Shown here piece after piece: positions 60,126 through 64,000 of a stretch of DNA of 64,000 bases (position 1 is its first letter; each line of letters begins with the position of its first letter). This DNA comes from Paracoccus isoporae (GTDB taxonomy: Bacteria; Pseudomonadota; Alphaproteobacteria; Rhodobacterales; Rhodobacteraceae), in assembly GCF_900101865.1 (NCBI RefSeq), contig NZ_FNAH01000003.1:1-64000 (forward strand), in the 5' to 3' direction. The position numbers and the translations under genes were made by a program. The notes under the pieces are model-generated. The model was not told the DNA's origin, searched no databases, and saw only the letters and a program-made list of their open reading frames with translations.

Positions 60126-60515
60126 TCAACTTCCCATGATGTGCGCTAGATCGCCAGGCAGCCGCCGCGGCCGCATATCCGCGCCCAGACAGGCCAGCAC
60201 CACCCGCGCTGCAAACAGGACATGGTCGCCGCGCAGAACGGTCTGCGCAAGCTCGATCCGGGCGGGGGTGATGCGGACCGCTTCGGTCGTGACGCTCAGC
60301 GCATCATCGAAGACGGCGGGCGACAGGTAATCCGCCTCCACCCGCCGGACGGCGAAGACGAGACCCTGCTCCGCCTTCAGCCGCGCCTGATCCACCCCGA
60401 GCGCGCGGATCCATTCGGTCCGGGCGCGCTCGATATATTTCAGGTAATTGGCGTAATAGACGATCCCGGCCAGGTCGGTGTCCTCGTAATAGACCCGGAC
60501 CGGCCAGCGATGCAT
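60126..60515 (-). CDS. ybgC: Tol-Pal-associated acyl-CoA thioesterase YbgC
   Basis: A 129-residue hot-dog-fold thioesterase. The catalytic Asp is in YYEDTDLAGIVYYANYLKYI (Asp14 region), a motif shared by all YbgC proteins. It often leads tol-pal operons; its cellular role is debated (phospholipid or acyl-CoA metabolism). ATG 60515 overlaps the inositol monophosphatase stop by 1 bp, so the two are coupled. Confidence 0.95.
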   Translation of the reverse strand: MHRWPVRVYYEDTDLAGIVYYANYLKYIERARTEWIRALGVDQARLKAEQGLVFAVRRVEADYLSPAVFDDALSVTTEAVRITPARIELAQTVLRGDHVLFAARVVLACLGADMRPRRLPGDLAHIMGS

Positions 60516-61303
60516 CAGTCCCAGCTCCGGATCTGCGTGGCGAGTTCGGGGAAAAGCTGCGGGTTGGCGCAGACAATGTTACCGGCATCGACCACCGGCC
60601 CCTCGCCCCTTATCGCCTCGACGAACCCGCCGGCCTCCTTGACCAGCAAGATCCCCGCCGCGACGTCCCAGGAATGGATGCCGCGCTCCCAGTAGCCGTC
60701 ATAGCGGCCTGCCGCGACATAGGCGAGATCCAGCGACGCCGCCCCGAAGCGGCGCACCCCTGCGGTCAGCGGCATCAGCCGGGCCAGATCCTTCAGCGTC
60801 GCCGGCAGCGTGTTGCGCCCGCCGAACGGAACCCCGGTGGCGAAGATCGATTCGATCATCTGGCGCCGGCCCGAGACCCTGAGCCGCTGCCCGTTCATCC
60901 AGGCCCCACCCCCCTTTTCGGCGGTGTAAAGCTCGTCCTTGGCGGCGTCGAAAATCACCGCCGCGACGATCTCACTCTTATGCTCAAGCGCGATGGAGAC
61001 CGCCCAATGCGGCAGGCCGTGCAGAAAATTGGTGGTGCCATCCAGCGGATCGACGATCCAGCGGCGGGTCGGATCCTCTCCCGGCTCCTCGCCGGTCTCC
61101 TCGCCGATCCAGCCGTAATTCGGCCGCGCGCCGCGCAGCTCTTCCTTGATGATCTTCTCGGCCTCGCGATCGGCGCGGCTGACGAAATCGCCCGCCCCCT
61201 TCACGCTGACCTGAAGGTTCTCGACCTCGCGGAAATCCTTGACCAGGCTGCGGCCCGCCTTGCGGGCGGCCTTGATCATCACGTTCATATTGGCGCTCGG
61301 CAT
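60515..61303 (-). CDS. inositol monophosphatase family protein
   Basis: A 262-residue magnesium-dependent phosphatase fold. The metal-binding motifs GEETGEEPGEDPTRRWIVDP, DPLDGTTNFLHGLPHWAVS and, near the C-terminus, SWDVAAGILLVKEAGGFV are intact, matching the SuhB-like branch. Possible substrates are inositol phosphate or a ribosome-assembly partner; which applies cannot be told. It starts the ybgC run and is separated from the MetR-like gene by a hairpin region. Confidence 0.92.
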   Translation of the reverse strand: MPSANMNVMIKAARKAGRSLVKDFREVENLQVSVKGAGDFVSRADREAEKIIKEELRGARPNYGWIGEETGEEPGEDPTRRWIVDPLDGTTNFLHGLPHWAVSIALEHKSEIVAAVIFDAAKDELYTAEKGGGAWMNGQRLRVSGRRQMIESIFATGVPFGGRNTLPATLKDLARLMPLTAGVRRFGAASLDLAYVAAGRYDGYWERGIHSWDVAAGILLVKEAGGFVEAIRGEGPVVDAGNIVCANPQLFPELATQIRSWD

Positions 61304-61341
61304 GGCGCGGCTCCTGAATCCCGGTTTGGCGGGGGTTTAGG

Positions 61342-61371
61342 GGCAATGGCGCGCAAAGGGAAGCCATTGCC
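61342..61371 (-). terminator. hairpin after the LysR-type gene
   Basis: GGCAATGGC (61342-61350) and GCCATTGCC (61363-61371) form a perfect 9-bp stem with a 12-nt loop, 32 bp past the regulator stop. No T tract follows, so termination is possible but not certain. Confidence 0.5.
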
Positions 61372-61403
61372 TGCGCGCCGCGCCGCGCGCGCCCCGCCGC
61401 GCC

Positions 61404-62315
61404 TCAGGCCAGCGGACGCCGGTTCCTGGCCCCTTCCAGCTTCGCCAGCCGCAGGAAATGCTGCATATAGGGCTGCTGCAATTCCAACCCCCGCACCGCG
61501 GCGTGCACGGTGCGGGTCACGCCGGCCTCTCCCAGCCGCAGAAACGCCAGCTCGGGATTGTCGGCATGACGGCGCAGCACCCAGTCGGGCATCACCGCCA
61601 CGCCGCGCCCGGCCGCCACCAGCATCAGCGTCACATCGGTCAGCTCGATCTGGCGGACCTCGCGCGGCTCGACCTTGGCGGGGCCGAGAAACTCCGAGAA
61701 CACGTCCAGGCGCTCGCGATACATCGGATAGACGATCAGGGTTTCGGGCGCCAAATCCTCGGGCCTGACCCATCCGCGTCCGGCCAGCGCGTGCATGGCG
61801 GACACGACAAGCGTGGGCGAGTAGTCGAACAGCGGCTCGAAATGGATCTCCGGCAGGTCGTCGGGATCCATCGAAATGACCAGATCGACCTCCTCGCGCT
61901 GCAGTGCGGGCAGCGCGGTAAAGGCCAGACGCTGGCGGATGTCCAGATCGACCTCGGGGAAGCCGCGCCGGAACTGGTCGAGCGCGGGCAGGATCCAGTC
62001 GAAACAGGCATGGCATTCCAGCGCGACATGCAGCCGCCCGACCCGCCCTGCCTCGACCCCCTTCAGCTCGGCCTCCGCCGCCTCGACCTGCGGCAGCACC
62101 TGTTCGGCCAGACGCAGCAGGCGCAGCCCCGCCGCGGACAGGCGCATCGGCCGGGCGCGGCGCACGAACAGCTCCACGCCCACCTGCTCCTCCAGCGCCT
62201 TGACCTGGTGCGACAGCGCCGACTGGGTGATGTTCAGCGTCTCGGCGGCACGGGCCAGCCCGCCCTGGTCGTGAATGGCGCGCACCGTGCGGAGATGACG
62301 AAGTTCGAGATGCAT
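61404..62315 (-). CDS. LysR-type regulator, MetR-like
   Basis: A 303-residue LysR-family regulator (winged helix in MHLELRHLRTVRAIHDQGGL and LNITQSALSHQVKALEEQVG, then a substrate-binding-like effector domain). It is divergent from metF, and MetR controls methionine genes with homocysteine as co-inducer, so this is the best reading. I choose ATG 62315; an upstream ATG at 62324 would fall within a palindrome. No other start has better support. Confidence 0.85.
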   Translation of the reverse strand: MHLELRHLRTVRAIHDQGGLARAAETLNITQSALSHQVKALEEQVGVELFVRRARPMRLSAAGLRLLRLAEQVLPQVEAAEAELKGVEAGRVGRLHVALECHACFDWILPALDQFRRGFPEVDLDIRQRLAFTALPALQREEVDLVISMDPDDLPEIHFEPLFDYSPTLVVSAMHALAGRGWVRPEDLAPETLIVYPMYRERLDVFSEFLGPAKVEPREVRQIELTDVTLMLVAAGRGVAVMPDWVLRRHADNPELAFLRLGEAGVTRTVHAAVRGLELQQPYMQHFLRLAKLEGARNRRPLA

Positions 62316-62319
62316 GTGT

Positions 62320-62345
62320 TTCATAAAAAACTTGTGGATTATGAA
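62320..62345. promoter_or_regulatory. palindrome in the metR-metF promoter
   Basis: TTCATAA (62320-62326) and TTATGAA (62339-62345) are perfect 7-bp inverted repeats separated by 12 bp, in the 85-bp gap between the divergent genes. LysR-type regulators bind such AT-rich dyads; the TTCA/TGAA ends match the known MetR half-site type. Confidence 0.6.
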
Positions 62346-62400
62346 TTTGTCTCACGCCGCCGGGAATGGCACAAGGGGGCAAGCTTCAAGGATATTGTTC

Positions 62401-63258
62401 ATGCCCACGCCGAATGTCAGTTTTGAGTTTTTCCCGCCGCGCAATCTGGACGCCTCGTTCCGGCTCTGGGAAACGGCGGGCGCGTTGGCGCCGCTGGCGC
62501 CGGAATTTGTGTCCGTGACTTACGGGGCGGGCGGCACGACCCGGCAGTTGACGCATGAGGCGGTGACGGCGCTGTCCGATCATTATGGGCTGAACGTGGC
62601 GGCGCATCTGACCTGCGTGAATGCCAGCCGCGAGGAAACGCTGCAGATCGTCGATGAATACGCGGCCTCGGGCGTGCGCGAGATCGTGGCGCTGCGCGGC
62701 GATGCCCCGAAGGGAGAGGACCGCTGGACAGCGCATCCCGACGGGTTCGCCTCCTCCGTCGAGCTGATCGAGGCGATTGCGGCGCGCGGCGACATCACCA
62801 TCCGCGCCGGGGCCTATCCCGAACCGCATCCCGATTCGGGCGGCTCCAGCAATGCCGATGTGGCGTTTCTGAAGCGCAAGATGGATGCCGGGGCCAGTTC
62901 GGCCATCACCCAGTTCTTCTTCGATGCCGACACGTTCTTCCGCTTCCGCGACGCCTGTGTCGCGGCGGGGATCGACGCGCCGGTCCTGCCCGGCATCCTG
63001 CCGATCCAGAGCTGGACCGGCGCGCGCAAATTCGCCGAGCGCTGCGGCACCTCGGTGCCCGGCTGGGCGGTCGAGGCGTTCGAGCGCGCGGGCAAGGAGG
63101 GCGAGGCCGCCCTGGCGCGGAATCTGTGCGTGACGCTGTGCCGCGACCTGCTGGATGGCGGGGTCGAGCATCTGCATTTCTACACGCTGAACAGGCCGGA
63201 GCTGACCCTTGCCGTGTGTGAGGATCTGGGCGTGGAGCGCACGGGTCTCGCCGCCTGA
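62401..63258 (+). CDS. metF: methylenetetrahydrofolate reductase
   Basis: Reduces 5,10-methylene-THF to 5-methyl-THF for methionine synthesis, using FAD. A 285-residue TIM-barrel protein: VSFEFFPPRNLDASFRLWET, FVSVTYGAGGTTRQLTHEAV, AHLTCVNASREETLQIVDEY and ALRGDAPKGEDRW carry the family's folate and flavin contacts. ATG 62401 (AAGGA upstream) is chosen over the upstream extension to 62314, which crosses the regulatory palindrome. No metE or metH gene is in view. Confidence 0.97.
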   Translation: MPTPNVSFEFFPPRNLDASFRLWETAGALAPLAPEFVSVTYGAGGTTRQLTHEAVTALSDHYGLNVAAHLTCVNASREETLQIVDEYAASGVREIVALRGDAPKGEDRWTAHPDGFASSVELIEAIAARGDITIRAGAYPEPHPDSGGSSNADVAFLKRKMDAGASSAITQFFFDADTFFRFRDACVAAGIDAPVLPGILPIQSWTGARKFAERCGTSVPGWAVEAFERAGKEGEAALARNLCVTLCRDLLDGGVEHLHFYTLNRPELTLAVCEDLGVERTGLAA

Positions 63259-63287
63259 AAACCCAGCAAATCAGGGCCGGCAACGGC

Positions 63288-64000
63288 TCAGTGATGCCAG
63301 TTTCCGGCGCGGCGCAGATGGCGTTGGCGGCGGCGGGCGCGGCGGCCGGTGTGGTCTTCCGCGAAGGGCGCGAGATGGCCAGTCAGCACCGCCGGGCCGC
63401 CATAAGGTCGGGCGACCGATCCATGCAGATCCTCGCTGGCGTCATGGCCGGCGAGGCGCGGCGCGCGGGCCAGGAACGCCTTGCCCCAGCCGCGCCAGTT
63501 CCCGACCGGCGGCGCGTCGGCGTCGCCGCGGAACCGGGCGCGCCAGCCATCCGGCAGCCTCATGCCCGCGGCCTCGGCCTGGTCCAGCATCCAGACCAGC
63601 GGAATATTGGCCAATGGCCGCGAGTCCTCCGCCCCCCAGAGCTGGCCGCCGATATCGGAATGATAGCCGCGGAACCACATCTGGCGCACCGCGCCCGGCG
63701 GGTGGTCGGCGCTGCGCCACAGGATCGGCTGGTAGGCTTTGCGGGTTTCGTTCAGCGCCAGGGCCTGCGCCGCGCGCTGCACATTGCCGCCGAGTTGCTG
63801 GTCGTGGAAGCGATAGCGCGGCTCGGTCAGCATCCACAGCATCGGCAGGCGGATCCCGAGCGCCATCACCGTGTCGAACACCCCGAGAAACGCGATGGGA
63901 ACCCCATCATGACACAGCCTGCGCCGCAATTCGGCGCGCGCTGCATCATCGGTTCCGGTGCGGTAGTTCCGCCATAAGCTGCGTATATTCCGTGTCGTCG
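63288..64000 (-). CDS. DUF2235 domain protein, 5' end missing
   Basis: The C-terminal part (about 237 residues seen) of a DUF2235 protein; the frame stays open past the right edge, so the start is outside. Family features are FLGVFDTVMALGIRLPMLWM and RQMWFRGYHSDIGGQL, the Asp/His-bearing region of the alpha/beta-hydrolase fold. The nucleophile GxSxG would lie upstream, beyond the window. DUF2235 includes type VI secretion phospholipase effectors but also cytosolic enzymes of unknown role, so no function is claimed. The last residues are basic and low-complexity. Confidence 0.85.
   Translation of the reverse strand, partial: TTRNIRSLWRNYRTGTDDAARAELRRRLCHDGVPIAFLGVFDTVMALGIRLPMLWMLTEPRYRFHDQQLGGNVQRAAQALALNETRKAYQPILWRSADHPPGAVRQMWFRGYHSDIGGQLWGAEDSRPLANIPLVWMLDQAEAAGMRLPDGWRARFRGDADAPPVGNWRGWGKAFLARAPRLAGHDASEDLHGSVARPYGGPAVLTGHLAPFAEDHTGRRARRRQRHLRRAGNWHH

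Overview
The window is a chromosomal segment of a GC-rich alphaproteobacterium, almost certainly of the order Rhodobacterales (Rhodobacteraceae/Paracoccaceae). Evidence: the flaF-flbT-DUF1217 flagellar set, DnaA/DnaN/RecF/GyrB sequences and order, a BamF-like DUF3035 lipoprotein, a Tol-Pal operon running ybgC-tolQRAB-pal-cpoB-tilS-ftsH, and TTAA-N7-TTAA sites typical of CtrA control. The species cannot be named from sequence reading alone. No rRNA, tRNA, CRISPR array, IS element or prophage was recognised.

Layout. 1-1264: a clearly AT-richer patch with a DUF2335 membrane protein and a small overlapping ORF, probably acquired DNA. 1265-4600: carB. 4997-11584: a flagellar cluster, with DUF1217, flbT, flaF, flagellin, a FlgN-like chaperone and a FlgJ-like rod protein on the minus strand, and fliK and flgD divergent. 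12115-18640: metabolic and regulatory genes (epimerase, flavin oxidoreductase, AMP nucleosidase, HU, DMT exporter, GST, YafY-type regulator). 18693-28326: an outer-membrane barrel protein and the replication block gyrB / PLD protein / recF-dnaN-dnaA, then rpsT. 28479-32524: enoyl-CoA hydratase, mutM, ubiE-ubiB. 32538-38251: SH3 protein, VIT transporter, and the isoprenoid operon HDAC-xseB-ispA-dxs. 38298-43946: mutL, a tiny lipoprotein, an M16 protease pair and a BamF-like lipoprotein. 43983-50686: lspA, purH, a heparinase-like protein, an rsmB-type methyltransferase, an SDHAF4-like protein, folD and chorismate mutase. 50839-61303: a 26-residue membrane peptide, ftsH, tilS, the Tol-Pal operon, ybgC and an inositol monophosphatase. 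61404-63258: a MetR-like regulator divergent from metF. 63288-64000: the C-terminal part of a DUF2235 protein cut by the window edge.

How it works together. The flagellar genes look like one regulon: a perfect CtrA-type site lies upstream of fliC and a degenerate one lies between the flgJ-like gene and fliK. A second perfect site precedes the outer-membrane barrel gene at 19439, suggesting that it joins the same regulon. Much of the rest is core housekeeping (replication, ubiquinone and isoprenoid synthesis, purine, folate and methionine metabolism, envelope integrity, proteolysis), packed in operons with 1-11 bp overlaps. I did not find a clearly new multigene system. The best leads are the CtrA sites, several very small genes (26, 58, 58 and 83 codons), the pocket between flbT and DUF1217, and an 18-bp repeat upstream of carB.
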